DNA from: a virus
Length of the DNA stretch: 33,521 bases
Virus record (IMG/VR): IMGVR_UViG_3300042922_000364
Coordinates: 1-33,521 of that record
Direction: 5' to 3' (one strand)
A program made the translations under genes and the position numbers. The notes beneath the pieces are model-generated. The model was given only the letters and a program-made list of their open reading frames with translations. It did not search any database and had not been told where the DNA came from. Shown piece after piece: positions 5,174-14,001 of this stretch. Each line of letters begins with the position of its first letter. Positions within the stretch are counted from its first letter, which is position 1.

Positions 5174-7225
5174 TTGCCGGAATCTTTTGTCACAATGGAC
5201 GAGGCCGCAAGCTATGAGGGCATTAAATACAAGACGTTTGCACAGCGTGTCGCACGAAATCCAAAAGTCTTCAAAACAAAAACCGAGCCGCAGGAAGACG
5301 GCGGAAAAGACCGGGTTTTGGTTTCCCTGTCTTCCCTCACCACAAAAGCCCGTAAGGCGCACAAGGCGGTACAAAAAGTAAATGGGAGGGATGTCATCAT
5401 AGAAGCAAGAGCCAATGAAACGCCGTGGTATATCGACGTGGATTTGAACTGGTACATAGAAACCCACAAGGAACAGTATTACAAAGCCGTTGAGCTCTGC
5501 AAGCAGATTCAGCAGTTTGTCGAATATGGCGACGGAGAGCGAACCGCTTTTGCCGGAGCCTTTGCATCACAGCTCGGAATGAGCCAAAGAACGCTGTACC
5601 GCTGCGCGGAGGGATATCTTGAAGCCAGTGCGTGGGCGCTTCAAACCGAAAAGGAAGAGGGCCGCAGCTACGATTATTTCAAGGTGCTTTCCCTTTGCCG
5701 AAAGCCCAAGGAATCGCACACCTTTCCCAGCTTGACAGATGAGCAGAAGGCACTCATTGAAAACATTTGGTTCGACAAGCACTTCGCCGCGAACCTCGGA
5801 ACGATTGAAATGCTCTACTGGAAGTTTGAAGAAGTCGCCCATAAACAGCAATTTGAGAATTACCCCTCCATTAAGACAGTGGCCCGGTACATCAAGTACC
5901 TAATGGATGACTGCCACGGAGAAACTGCCCGTTTCCTCGCCGCCAACGGGACACGGGAATGGAAAAACAAGCGGATGCTCAAAGGCAAGCGCGACACGGC
6001 CTCCCTCGCCGTTATGGAGTTTGTTCAGGGCGACGAACACACCTTCGATGTGTGGGTGCAATTCACGCAACCGAACGGGAAAATCAAAGCCGTCCGCCCG
6101 AAGCTGGTCGCTTGGCTGGATACCCGGACGCGCTGCATCCTCGGAGACGTGGTTTGTGTCGACGCCAACTCGCAGACCTTGAAGGAATCGCTTGTCAAGA
6201 TGATATATGGTTCGCCGGGCGGCGTACCGAAGCACCTGCACATTGATAACGGCAAAGATTACACTTCAAAGACCAACACCGGGCAGAGCCGCAACGAGCG
6301 GGCTATGGACTTTGACAGCGAGACGAGAGGCTTTTACCGTTCCATCGGGATTGAAGAATGGTCGCGCTCCCTGCCTTATGAGCCTTGGGGAAAAGGTCAG
6401 ATTGAACGGTTCTTCGGTACGGTTTGCGCCCGGTTTTCAAAATGGTTTGAATCCTATGTCGGAACGCTGACGGGCTCCAAGACCTACGCAAAGCGTCAAA
6501 AGGATATTCCGGGAATGCTGGAGCACGGGGAACTGCTCACAATGGAAGAGTTTTACGGACTTTGGACGAAATGGAAAAACGAGTTTTACCACCGCCGTGA
6601 ACACAGCGCCCTTCGCCAAAACCGGGAGAAATACTTCTCGCCTATAGACCTGTTCGAACATGCCGAAGAAAGATACGTCAAGGCCCCGCCCCCGCGCGAA
6701 TATGCGGCCATGATGCTGATGAAGTCGGACAAGGCGCTTGTGAGAAATCAAGGTATCATCAAATTTGGCACGCTCTACACGGCTTATGAGCTTTGTAATT
6801 ATATTGGCCGTACAGTAGGTATCAAGTGGGACGCCGACGATGTCACAAAGTTGTATGTCTTTGATCAGGCCGGGAAAAAGATATGTGAGTCCGTGTCCGC
6901 CGAACTCTTGCAGATTGCCCCGAAGGTTCCGCAGGCTCTCCTTGAGGAACACCTGAAAAAGCAGAAGCGGCAGTTCCGTGAAGCGCGGGAACAGCTTGAA
7001 GAATTCACAACGCCGTTTGAAGCCCGCAAGGCCGAAAATGCAACGCCGGATATTGTGGGCGGTCTTGACCTGACCATCAGGGCGGAACGACCGGAAAAGA
7101 TTATCGCGCTCCCGCAGGATAAGGAATATCGGTCATCCGGAAGCAAGTCTAAGAAAAACGGCGATGACACGTTCATCACCGAAAAAGCAGAAACGGCCCT
7201 TGAAATGCTCAGGGCCCTCAGTTAA
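5174..7225 (+). CDS. Mu A-like DDE transposase
   Basis: A 683-residue protein that cuts the phage ends and joins them to target DNA. The N-terminal part (about 1-75) resembles the winged-helix end-binding region of MuA-type proteins, with further HTH segments near 120-145 (FASQLGMSQRTLYRCAEGYL). The RNase-H core has the acidic triad by alignment to MuA motifs: D287 (in VQGDEHTFDVW), D358 (in HLHIDNGKDY) and E411 (in WGKGQIERFFG). A MuA-like beta-barrel follows (about 500-570) and then a charged tail likely to bind the ATPase. The start is TTG at 5174, 7 nt after GGAAGGAGGGG; the first ATG seven codons later has no site. Length is close to MuA (663). All three acidic residues are present, so it should be active. 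Confidence 0.95.
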   Translation: MPESFVTMDEAASYEGIKYKTFAQRVARNPKVFKTKTEPQEDGGKDRVLVSLSSLTTKARKAHKAVQKVNGRDVIIEARANETPWYIDVDLNWYIETHKEQYYKAVELCKQIQQFVEYGDGERTAFAGAFASQLGMSQRTLYRCAEGYLEASAWALQTEKEEGRSYDYFKVLSLCRKPKESHTFPSLTDEQKALIENIWFDKHFAANLGTIEMLYWKFEEVAHKQQFENYPSIKTVARYIKYLMDDCHGETARFLAANGTREWKNKRMLKGKRDTASLAVMEFVQGDEHTFDVWVQFTQPNGKIKAVRPKLVAWLDTRTRCILGDVVCVDANSQTLKESLVKMIYGSPGGVPKHLHIDNGKDYTSKTNTGQSRNERAMDFDSETRGFYRSIGIEEWSRSLPYEPWGKGQIERFFGTVCARFSKWFESYVGTLTGSKTYAKRQKDIPGMLEHGELLTMEEFYGLWTKWKNEFYHRREHSALRQNREKYFSPIDLFEHAEERYVKAPPPREYAAMMLMKSDKALVRNQGIIKFGTLYTAYELCNYIGRTVGIKWDADDVTKLYVFDQAGKKICESVSAELLQIAPKVPQALLEEHLKKQKRQFREAREQLEEFTTPFEARKAENATPDIVGGLDLTIRAERPEKIIALPQDKEYRSSGSKSKKNGDDTFITEKAETALEMLRALS

Positions 7226-7242
7226 AAACAGGAGGAATCACA

Positions 7243-8214
7243 ATGGAAGCAGCAGCAAAACTTTATGTTACCGAAGAGAAATCCCTTGCAGATAAAGTCA
7301 ACGAGTATATCACAAAAAATCACCTTACTATTGCATCGGTTGCGGAAGCAATCAACTACTCACGCCCGACCATGTCCCGATATCTGTGCGGAAAATACGA
7401 CAGCGACGCCAGTGAGCTTGAATCAAAGCTCGCCGTTTGGCTTTCAGGAATGACCAAGGGAGAGGAAATACAACTTACGACAGACCAGCCAACCCCGCTG
7501 CGGCTCATGAAGCGGCAGGGATTCTTTGAAAGCCGCGACGCTAAGGATGTGATCGGCGTGTGCAGCTCATGTCAGGAGTACATCGGACTCGGCATCGTAG
7601 TCGGAAAGTCCGGCTTCGGCAAGACCCACGCACTCAAGTATTATTCCAAAATGCCCCGCACGGCGTACATTGAATGCGACGACACCATGAGCAGCCGCGA
7701 CCTTGTGGAAGCCATTGAAAAGGCACTCGGAATCCCGAACGGGTACGGGACAATTTGGAAGAGGGTCAACGGAATCCGGGAATTTTTCAGTGTGAACAAA
7801 GGATATCTCCTCATTATTGACGAAGCGGATAAACTCATTTCCAAATTCACGCAAAAGAAGATGGAAATTCTCCGGGCCATATTTGACCAAACCGATGTCG
7901 GCATGGTGATTGCCGGGGAGCCCCGGCTGGAAGCGCAAATCAAATCCTACCTGAACCGTTTTGCCAACCGGATTGACTTTTATGCAAATCTTAAGGGGCT
8001 TGCGGGAAAAGAAGTCGAAGCATTCCTTACCGGATACGAAGTCGAAGAGGACGCTCTCGCAGAGCTCAAAGCACGAGCCTGCAACAATCAAACAGGATGC
8101 TTCCGGCTGCTTGACCGGACGCTGAACAACGTGTTCCGTATTCTGAACAACCGTGGCGAACTCAAAATCACGGTGGAAATCATCAAGCAGGCATCCGGTA
8201 TGATGATGCTGTAA
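7243..8214 (+). CDS. Mu B-like AAA+ ATPase, transposition target-DNA activator
   Basis: A 323-residue ATPase. Residues 1-70 carry an XRE-like HTH (HLTIASVAEAINYSRPTMSR), the non-specific DNA-binding part also seen in MuB. The AAA+ core has Walker A GKSGFGKT (about 121-128) and Walker B LLIIDEADK (about 189-197). It resembles the TniB/ExeA/MuB group. It starts 17 bp after the transposase stop with an AGGAGG site, so the two are co-translated. MuB-type proteins coat target DNA, stimulate strand transfer and give target immunity. The catalytic motifs are complete. Confidence 0.93.
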   Translation: MEAAAKLYVTEEKSLADKVNEYITKNHLTIASVAEAINYSRPTMSRYLCGKYDSDASELESKLAVWLSGMTKGEEIQLTTDQPTPLRLMKRQGFFESRDAKDVIGVCSSCQEYIGLGIVVGKSGFGKTHALKYYSKMPRTAYIECDDTMSSRDLVEAIEKALGIPNGYGTIWKRVNGIREFFSVNKGYLLIIDEADKLISKFTQKKMEILRAIFDQTDVGMVIAGEPRLEAQIKSYLNRFANRIDFYANLKGLAGKEVEAFLTGYEVEEDALAELKARACNNQTGCFRLLDRTLNNVFRILNNRGELKITVEIIKQASGMMML

Positions 8215-8247
8215 TCTCAAAATAACTGACAAAAGGAGCGTTTTAGA

Positions 8248-8454
8248 ATGTTTGAACTAAAGCCCAATATCAATGAAATTTCTCTATCTAAATTGAGGTC
8301 ACTGCCACTGCCCGCAATTGAAAAGCTTCATCGGAAGTATGGCATTGATTTCGTGATCAACGATGGGCAGCTCGTCGGCATAACAGGCGTTACCGTTGGA
8401 TTTGACTACGGCTCGGGAGCAGATATGACCGCCCTTTGCCCGGCGGCACTTTGA
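8248..8454 (+). CDS. Small hypothetical protein
   Basis: A 68-residue protein starting MFELKPNINEISLSKLRSLP and containing KLHRKYGIDFVINDGQLVGI. The ATG at 8248 has AAAGGAG upstream. It resembles small genes seen between the B-type ATPase and gam in other Firmicutes Mu-like prophages, but I know no function. It lacks membrane segments and cysteine pairs. Confidence 0.6.
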   Translation: MFELKPNINEISLSKLRSLPLPAIEKLHRKYGIDFVINDGQLVGITGVTVGFDYGSGADMTALCPAAL

Positions 8455-8470
8455 AAGGAAGTATGGAATA

Positions 8471-8995
8471 ATGTCAAGAAAGCGCATAAAGGAAGCCCCT
8501 ATACTGAAAAATTGGGAGCAGGTCGACGCCGCCCTCAAGGAAATAGCCGAAAATGAAATCGCCCTCGCAGACATTGAGGGCGATATGAACAAGCAGATCA
8601 ACGGCATCAAAATCACTGCGGCGCAGGAGGCAAAGCCCCATCAAGACCGGATTGACAAGCTCGGAAAAGACATCAAGGAGTATGTCACAGAGCACCGCGA
8701 TGAACTCGGCAAGAAAAAGTCAATAACCCTCAACTTCGGCGAAACCGGATTTCGGCAATCTACGACAATCGGGCTTCCCCGTGACGAAGAGGAAATACTG
8801 GAAATCATCCGAAAGCTCAAGGCCCGCAAAATGACCGACTGCATTGTTACCAAGGAAACCGTCGACAAGGATGCCCTTCGTCAGTACGGCGAAGAGAAGG
8901 TCACGGCGGTCGGCGCGAAGTGGAAAAGAACGGACACATTTTGGTTTGAAGCGGCGCGGGATAAGCTCGAAAGGCTTGAAGCCGACGAACTGTAA
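8471..8995 (+). CDS. gam: Gam-like host-nuclease inhibitor
   Basis: A 174-residue protein with the Gam pattern: an N-terminal helical coiled coil (VDAALKEIAENEIALADIEG, then HQDRIDKLGKDIKEYVTEHR) and a C-terminal beta part (KKKSITLNFGETGFRQSTTI) with the signature LNFGETGFR. Mu Gam is a Ku-like dimer that binds DNA ends and blocks RecBCD-type exonucleases. Length equals that of Mu Gam. AAGGAAG precedes the ATG. It lies in the early operon after the transposition genes, as in Mu. Confidence 0.92.
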   Translation: MSRKRIKEAPILKNWEQVDAALKEIAENEIALADIEGDMNKQINGIKITAAQEAKPHQDRIDKLGKDIKEYVTEHRDELGKKKSITLNFGETGFRQSTTIGLPRDEEEILEIIRKLKARKMTDCIVTKETVDKDALRQYGEEKVTAVGAKWKRTDTFWFEAARDKLERLEADEL

Positions 8996-9007
8996 GGGGG
9001 AAGGAAA

Positions 9008-9457
9008 ATGGCAGCAGCAGCACGGGGGCGCACAAACGCCCCCCATTATTCAATCCGTATGATTTGGGGGATTGCAAAGTCCCCTGAGCTCTCTCTTGAC
9101 GACGAGGCTTTATACAGCGTCATTGAACGGGAAACGCAAAAGGACAGTATGCGCAAGCTCACGCAGGGCGAGATTGACCGGGTTTGCCGTGTGCTCCAAC
9201 AGATGAAGGACAGCGTCAGCAAACCCGCCCAGCGTAAACGCACGGACGAAGGCGGCAACGTTAAAACTGAGCGGCAACGCAAGAAGATTTACGAACTCAC
9301 TAAGACGCTGGGCTGGAACGATGACAACCAGCGCATCAACGGGTTTGCTAAGAAGATGTTCAAGGTTGAGCGGTTGGAATGGCTCACGCCGTCACAATGC
9401 TACAAACTGATTGAAGCCCTGAAAAAGATGGTTGTCAGACAGGAGGATAATTCATGA
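9008..9457 (+). CDS. gemA: GemA-like regulatory protein (Mu gp16 family)
   Basis: A 149-residue protein matching the DUF1018/GemA layout: an N-terminal segment RMIWGIAKSPELSLDDEALY, VIERETQKDSMRKLTQGEID and a C-terminal part with TERQRKKIYELTKTLGW, INGFAKKMFKVERLEWLTPS and a helix QCYKLIEALKKM. GemA of Mu modulates host gene expression and DNA topology-related functions. A strong purine-rich site (GGGGGAAGG) precedes the ATG. The stop overlaps the next start (ATGA), showing translational coupling. Confidence 0.85.
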   Translation: MAAAARGRTNAPHYSIRMIWGIAKSPELSLDDEALYSVIERETQKDSMRKLTQGEIDRVCRVLQQMKDSVSKPAQRKRTDEGGNVKTERQRKKIYELTKTLGWNDDNQRINGFAKKMFKVERLEWLTPSQCYKLIEALKKMVVRQEDNS

Positions 9458-9645
9458 ATGACAATCCCAATTCAAATGAAGTTATAAACGCAGTAGGAGC
9501 TATGGCAGAAATGAGCTGGATATTTTATTCCACGGCAATAAAAAAAGGCTTTAGCGCTGTACAGGCTTTCCAGCTAACGCAAACTTATTTATCAAGTCTG
9601 ATGAGGCCCCCTATTTCTCCGCCTAATCAGGAAGAAGGAGGCTGA
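9454..9645 (+). CDS. Small conserved phage protein
   Basis: A 63-residue protein coupled to gemA by a 4-bp ATGA overlap and with AGGAGG within the gemA end. The central part SWIFYSTAIKKGFSAVQAFQ and LTQTYLSSLM resembles a short amphipathic helix pair common in small Firmicutes phage genes of unknown function. The proline-rich end (MRPPISPPNQEEGG) is probably flexible. Confidence 0.6.
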   Translation: MNDNPNSNEVINAVGAMAEMSWIFYSTAIKKGFSAVQAFQLTQTYLSSLMRPPISPPNQEEGG

Positions 9646-9649
9646 CATT

Positions 9650-10051
9650 ATGACAAAGGAAGAATGGAAACAAGCGGAGGATGCTCTTAAGAGACTTTTC
9701 TTTCCGGTTTACTTGAAGGCCGACGGATACGACGTTGCCCTCGTTTTGGAGCGTGTGGGTGCCTATAAGAACATGATCATGGTGTATATCGACGGAAAGT
9801 TCCAAGGCAAGTGGTTAGCGGAGGATTGCGAGGAGCGCCGCCGCTTTTGCCAAAAAAAGGTACGGTCATTGCTTACCGCGAAGCAAAAGGCGGATTATAA
9901 AAAGCTATCCCAAAGGCAGCAGAAAGACCTTTCCAAAAGGTACCACAATCTGGAGTATGAAATCTATACGCCGCAGTGGTCATCCTTCGGCGCTCTGAAA
10001 AGGCACTTGATTTCTAATAATACAAACATTGAGCTTGTCAAAATCAACTAA
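9650..10051 (+). CDS. Hypothetical conserved phage protein
   Basis: A 133-residue protein with the segments LKADGYDVALVLERVGAYKN, MIMVYIDGKFQGKWLAEDCE, a basic lysine-rich middle (QKKVRSLLTAKQKADYKK) and SSFGALKRHLISNNTNIELV. From memory this pattern recurs in Firmicutes phages and usually lies near early regulatory genes. The role is unknown. The basic middle could bind nucleic acid. A GGAGG site lies upstream and inside the end of the previous gene. It ends 14 bp before the activator. Confidence 0.65.
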   Translation: MTKEEWKQAEDALKRLFFPVYLKADGYDVALVLERVGAYKNMIMVYIDGKFQGKWLAEDCEERRRFCQKKVRSLLTAKQKADYKKLSQRQQKDLSKRYHNLEYEIYTPQWSSFGALKRHLISNNTNIELVKIN

Positions 10052-10065
10052 AGGAGGACTTCGTG

Positions 10066-10365
10066 GTGGATATGGTAAAAGACCTTACCATCGACATGAT
10101 TCCCGAAGCATACCGCCCCATCGCGGAGAAAATCGGGATTGAAAACCTTGCAAAGCTCGCGGAGCTTGTCGGCGGTACAACATTCTATATGCCGAAGCTG
10201 GAGAGCTTCGTCCGACCCGTCAGGGACGAGCGGATTAAAGCCGAATTCAATGGCTATAATCATGCAGAACTCGCTCACAAATACGATGTCACCGAGCGAT
10301 GGGTCAGGCAGATATGTGGTGAAGGCCATGCAGAAGGCCAGCAAAGTTGGTTTGATGCTTCGTAA
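10066..10365 (+). CDS. Mor/C-family transcription activator
   Basis: A protein of about 99 residues of the Mor family. An N-terminal dimerisation part (MIPEAYRPIAEKIGIENLAK, ELVGGTTFYMPKLE) is followed by a C-terminal HTH (AEFNGYNHAELAHKYDVTER, then WVRQICGE). In Mu, Mor activates the middle promoter and C the late promoters by contact with RNA polymerase. Only one such gene is present here, so it may switch on late genes directly. Starts: GTG 10063, GTG 10066 and ATG 10072 are in frame. The AAAGGAGG at 10050-10057 gives the best spacing (8 nt) to 10066. Confidence 0.88.
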   Translation: MDMVKDLTIDMIPEAYRPIAEKIGIENLAKLAELVGGTTFYMPKLESFVRPVRDERIKAEFNGYNHAELAHKYDVTERWVRQICGEGHAEGQQSWFDAS

Positions 10366-10437
10366 ATTCAAGTGAAAAACGCAAAAAAACTCAGAAGTAC
10401 TACAGATATTACATTCATCCAAAATACGGTAATCTTA

Positions 10438-10476
10438 GAGTACAGGGACAAAGTCCCTGTACTCATTTTTTATTTT
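10438..10476 (+). terminator. Strong intrinsic terminator at the end of the early operon
   Basis: A perfect 12-bp stem (10438-10449 with 10453-10464), AAA loop, then ATTTTTTATTTT. It follows the activator gene. The ribosome site of the holin begins only a few bases later (10479), which leaves no room for a separate promoter between terminator and holin. Confidence 0.92.
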
Positions 10477-10493
10477 CAGGAGGAGAAAACAAA

Positions 10494-10928
10494 ATGGAAG
10501 CAATTCAGTCTATGGCGAATCAGTCCCTTGTAAATCTTTTCGTTGCACTTCTTGGCCTGCTTGCCGCATATGCGACATACGGAATCAGCAAGATAACGAC
10601 AAAAGCCAAAGCTCAGACCCAGCAGATCAAAGACGATGCGCAGCGCAAACTCCTTGACGACGCAATCGACGACGTGGAGGAGCTGACCACAAAGACGGTC
10701 GGAGCCATCGAGCAAACCACTGCAAAAGAACTCCGCGAAGCAGTCAAGGCGGGTTCGGCCAAAAAAGAAGATTTGATTGCCCTGTCCAAAAAGGCAGCGG
10801 AAGAAATCGCCGAACAAATCAAGCCGGAAGCCCAGCAGCTCATTGAAGAAAACTTCGGCAGCTTTGAGGATTATCTCATGAAATGCATTGAAAACAAGGT
10901 GCTTTTCCTGAAATCCGTTGGGGTGTAA
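10494..10928 (+). CDS. Holin, LLH family
   Basis: A 144-residue protein with one N-terminal membrane helix (about 11-32, LVNLFVALLGLLAAYATYGI) followed by a long charged helical region rich in A, E, K and Q. This is the layout of the phage LL-H holin superfamily (Holin_LLH). It would oligomerise in the cell membrane and release the endolysin at lysis. AGGAGG lies 9 nt before the ATG. As in Mu, it is the first late gene, but its endolysin is some 22 kb away at the right end. Confidence 0.82.
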   Translation: MEAIQSMANQSLVNLFVALLGLLAAYATYGISKITTKAKAQTQQIKDDAQRKLLDDAIDDVEELTTKTVGAIEQTTAKELREAVKAGSAKKEDLIALSKKAAEEIAEQIKPEAQQLIEENFGSFEDYLMKCIENKVLFLKSVGV

Positions 10929-10934
10929 TGCCGC

Positions 10935-11261
10935 ATGGATGCAAGCCAAATTATTTCAATGGTATTTCAAGTTACCCTAACTCTCGTTGTCGGCCTGATC
11001 GGCTGGAGTGTGAAGAACACTGTGGGGCCGATTAAAGAAAACATTAAGAAAAATGCTGACAACCTTGAAAAACAGGACGCAAAACAAACTGCGGCGGTTG
11101 AAAAGGTTCAGTCCCAACTGAACGACTTGAAAAGTGACCTCCCGTTCGTATATGTTACCCGGGAAGATTATATCCGCACAATGAACAACGTCGACAAACA
11201 AATGACCATCATGGACGGAAAGCTTGACAGGCTGTTGTCCAAGGGGTGTAAGGAGGAATAA
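10935..11261 (+). CDS. DUF2730-like membrane protein (Mu gp24 position)
   Basis: A 108-residue protein with an N-terminal membrane helix (VFQVTLTLVVGLIGWSV, about 10-27) and a coiled coil (NIKKNADNLEKQDAKQTAAV, EKVQSQLNDLKSD), then VTREDYIRTMNNVDKQM. This architecture and its place between the lysis gene and the terminase match Mu gp24 and other DUF2730 proteins, which may assist lysis. It also recalls XhlA-type proteins. The start at 10935 has only a weak site (GGGGTG), 6 bp after the holin stop, so coupling is likely. Confidence 0.7.
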   Translation: MDASQIISMVFQVTLTLVVGLIGWSVKNTVGPIKENIKKNADNLEKQDAKQTAAVEKVQSQLNDLKSDLPFVYVTREDYIRTMNNVDKQMTIMDGKLDRLLSKGCKEE

Positions 11262-11267
11262 CAACCA

Positions 11268-11591
11268 ATGGGTATCATGGACGAAATGACCGAGCAGGAG
11301 GTTGACCGCAACAAAGCAATCCGGGGGTATATTATCCGCTCGCTCGCAAAGGGAAATCAGAACGCGCTCCTCGTACGGCAGATTACAAACGCCCTTGTCG
11401 CCGACAGCCTAATTGTTTCCCCTGACATCAGCAAGCATATTGACTACCTCAAAGAGGCGGGGTATATCTCATTCCCGGATAAAAGCGTCACTTCCTACAC
11501 GGTATTTCGGAAGGACGGCGTCATCAAGCTTACTAAGGCCGGGGTTGACCTTGTAGAAGGAACAATAACCGACCCGGGAGTGGACGTTTAA
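11268..11591 (+). CDS. Winged-helix-like phage protein (Mu gp25/26 position)
   Basis: A 107-residue protein. The body reads as a winged helix: AIRGYIIRSLAKGNQNALLV, RQITNALVADSLIVSPDISK, then HIDYLKEAGYISFP and a beta wing (TSYTVFRKDGVIKLTKAG). In Mu-like phages, small genes of this type lie between gp24 and the small terminase. It may act in DNA recognition for packaging or late control. AGGAGG lies 12 nt before ATG 11268; the ATG at 11277 is an alternative. It ends in a TAATG overlap with the terminase gene. Confidence 0.65.
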   Translation: MGIMDEMTEQEVDRNKAIRGYIIRSLAKGNQNALLVRQITNALVADSLIVSPDISKHIDYLKEAGYISFPDKSVTSYTVFRKDGVIKLTKAGVDLVEGTITDPGVDV

Positions 11592-12151
11592 TGGCGAACC
11601 GAAAGCGCACACGAATCAACTCAAAAATCACCCAGCTTCCCGACGGCATCAAAGAACAACTTGACGCTCAGCTTCTTGATACTTCGAACAGTTACTCTGA
11701 TATTGAGACATGGCTCAAGTCTCAAGGCTATAACATCAGTAAGAGCGCGGTCGGTCGGTATGCAATTCGAGCCAACAAAGCGGCTCAGCGTGTTGTGGAA
11801 ACTCTTGAACGTACGAAAGCAATTGCCGTGGCAGTGGACAAAAGTCCTGATTTGGATTTCACCAAGGCGTCGCGCATGGTGATGATGGACGGCCTGATGC
11901 AGCGTGTTAGTACGGCGGAAGAAGACTTCGCAGAAATGCCACTTGACAAAGCCGGACGGCTCATTGCTTCCTTGTCCCGTGTGCAGGTTTACGATGACAA
12001 GGTCAAACGGGATTATAAAACAAAGATGGAGCTCGCCTTTGATGGCCTTGAAGAGGAACTTACAAAGTCAATCAAGGCAGACCCGCAGCTCACGAAGGAG
12101 TTGCACAGCGTTCTCCAAAAAGCAAGAGAAAAGATGTTGAGCGATGATTGA
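11591..12151 (+). CDS. Terminase small subunit, DUF3486 (Mu gp27-like)
   Basis: A 186-residue protein with the DUF3486 layout: start ANRKRTRINSKITQLPDGIK, EQLDAQLLDTSNSYSDIETW, an HTH segment (SKSAVGRYAIRANKAA) and a long C-terminal helical part with EELTKSIKADPQLTKELHSV. It recognises the pac end for headful packaging. The TAATG junction with the preceding gene and the 8-bp overlap with the large subunit show translational coupling. Confidence 0.9.
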   Translation: MANRKRTRINSKITQLPDGIKEQLDAQLLDTSNSYSDIETWLKSQGYNISKSAVGRYAIRANKAAQRVVETLERTKAIAVAVDKSPDLDFTKASRMVMMDGLMQRVSTAEEDFAEMPLDKAGRLIASLSRVQVYDDKVKRDYKTKMELAFDGLEEELTKSIKADPQLTKELHSVLQKAREKMLSDD

Positions 12152-13913
12152 CCTTACAGAATACATCGACAAGCTGGAAGAACCGGAAGACCGGGAAGCG
12201 GTTGCAAGCCGGGAATATCAGAAGCAGCTCTTTGAACAATATGTCACGCGCAACGACCAACACGCAGCAGAACGCGCGGAGCTGCTCCGCACCTATCAGG
12301 CCGGGACGGCGCTCACCGGTGAAAAAGGGCTGAGAAAACGCCTTGGTGCGTTTGACCTTGAATACTTCGGACGGGCATATCTTCCACATTACTTCGTTCG
12401 TGAATCCCCGGAATTTCACGGAGAGCTTGACAATATTTGGTCAGATGGCGTTATGAAAGGTAAAGACCCCTACGCGCAGGCCAAGGAAATTGACAAAGCG
12501 CCGGGATGCCGCCGCGCAATTGAAGCGCCGCGCGGCCACGCCAAGAGCACAACGTTCACCTTTAAGGACGCCATTCACGCCGCGACTTACGGCTACAAGC
12601 ATTATACGATTATCCTGTCGGATTCGTCTGATCAGGCGGAGGGGTTCCTCACCGACATCAAGACCGAATACGAAGAGAACGCCGCAATCCGGGAGGACTT
12701 CGGCGACCTGCAGGGCAAGGTGTGGAAGGCAAGCGTTATCCTGCTGTCCAACGGAGGAAAGATTGAAGCGCTCGGCGCTGGGAAGAAAATTCGCGGACGG
12801 CGTCACAAACAATGGCGTCCTGATCTTATCCTTTGCGATGACCTTGAAAATGACGAGAACGTCAATACCCCCGACCAACGTAAGAAGCTGCGCAACTGGT
12901 TTTACAAGGCTGTATCAAAAGCGGGTGATACCTATACCGACATTGTCTACATAGGAACGCTGCTGCACTTCGACGCTTTACTTGCCAACGTGGCAAACAA
13001 CCCGCAATACAAAACCGTGAAATACCGGGGCGTTATCAGCTTCGCCAGCAACACAGTGTTATGGGACGCATGGGAACGCATTTACACCGACCTTTCCAAC
13101 GACAACCGACAAGAGGACGCAAAGGACTTTTTCGAAGCTAACCGGGAAGAAATGCTGGAAGGCACTAAGGTCTTGTGGGAAGCGAAGCTCTCCTATTACG
13201 ACCTTATGATTATCAAGATTTCCGAAGGAGAAGCCAGCTTCAACTCGGAAATTCAAAATGACCCGATTGACCCCGAGTCCTGCGCGTTCCAAGAGGAATG
13301 GTTCGACTATTACGATGACGATGGAAAAACCGTCCCGGACTTTTCCGACCCGAAGTTCATCTTCATAGGTGCAAACGACCCGTCACTCGGCAAGAACAAA
13401 AAGAGTGACACATCATCCATAATTATTTTGGCAAAGGATACCCGTACCGGCTACCTGTATGTTCTGATTGCATCGGTAGAAAAGCGGAAGCCGGACGTCA
13501 TCATTAATGACGCGATTGAAACCAGCAAGCGGCTGCGCACGGACTACAAGAAGCCGCTTTATAAATTCGGCGTTGAAACTGTGCAGTTCCAGTTCTATTT
13601 CAAGGAAGTCATGGTTCAAAAGTCGGTGGAAGCTGGAGAGTATCTTCCAATTGAAGAAATCAACAGCGTCCAGAATAAGGACGCACGTATTCAAAGCTTG
13701 CAGCCATTTGTAAAGAATGGTTACATCAAGTTCAGCAAAAAGCACAAGACCCTTCTCAAGCAGATGCAGGAATACCCGATGGGAAAAAACGACGATGCCC
13801 CGGATGGATTGCAGATGGCCGTCAAGCTTGCGCTTGACAGTAAGATTGGGAATAAGGTCGATTACAAATCCATTATCAGCCGAGCCCTGAATTTCAGGAA
13901 CGGCGCATATTAA
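12144..13913 (+). CDS. Terminase large subunit (Mu gp28-like)
   Basis: A 589-residue packaging motor. The ATPase half has a Walker A variant APRGHAKST (about 128-136), typical of gp28-type terminases, and Walker B LILCDD (about 226-231). The nuclease half begins near residue 408 with GANDPSLGK, giving the first metal-binding aspartate, followed by SIIILAKD and a C-terminal NDDAPDGLQMAVKLAL, which fits the last nuclease acidic site. It cuts phage DNA within flanking host DNA and drives it into the prohead. It overlaps the small subunit by 8 bp. All motifs look intact. Confidence 0.94.
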   Translation: MIDLTEYIDKLEEPEDREAVASREYQKQLFEQYVTRNDQHAAERAELLRTYQAGTALTGEKGLRKRLGAFDLEYFGRAYLPHYFVRESPEFHGELDNIWSDGVMKGKDPYAQAKEIDKAPGCRRAIEAPRGHAKSTTFTFKDAIHAATYGYKHYTIILSDSSDQAEGFLTDIKTEYEENAAIREDFGDLQGKVWKASVILLSNGGKIEALGAGKKIRGRRHKQWRPDLILCDDLENDENVNTPDQRKKLRNWFYKAVSKAGDTYTDIVYIGTLLHFDALLANVANNPQYKTVKYRGVISFASNTVLWDAWERIYTDLSNDNRQEDAKDFFEANREEMLEGTKVLWEAKLSYYDLMIIKISEGEASFNSEIQNDPIDPESCAFQEEWFDYYDDDGKTVPDFSDPKFIFIGANDPSLGKNKKSDTSSIIILAKDTRTGYLYVLIASVEKRKPDVIINDAIETSKRLRTDYKKPLYKFGVETVQFQFYFKEVMVQKSVEAGEYLPIEEINSVQNKDARIQSLQPFVKNGYIKFSKKHKTLLKQMQEYPMGKNDDAPDGLQMAVKLALDSKIGNKVDYKSIISRALNFRNGAY

Positions 13914-14001
13914 CAAAGGTTCAAATACGAATCTCAATGAGGAGATGTAGGTCTTAGTAAATCAGGTTATTCACGGCGACAGTCTAAGCGTTCTTCGAAG
14001 C

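Noticed and set aside
5900-6952. Several long open frames on both strands inside the transposase gene
   Set aside because: They are shadows of a GC-rich coding frame with complete DDE motifs and lack ribosome sites or known domains.
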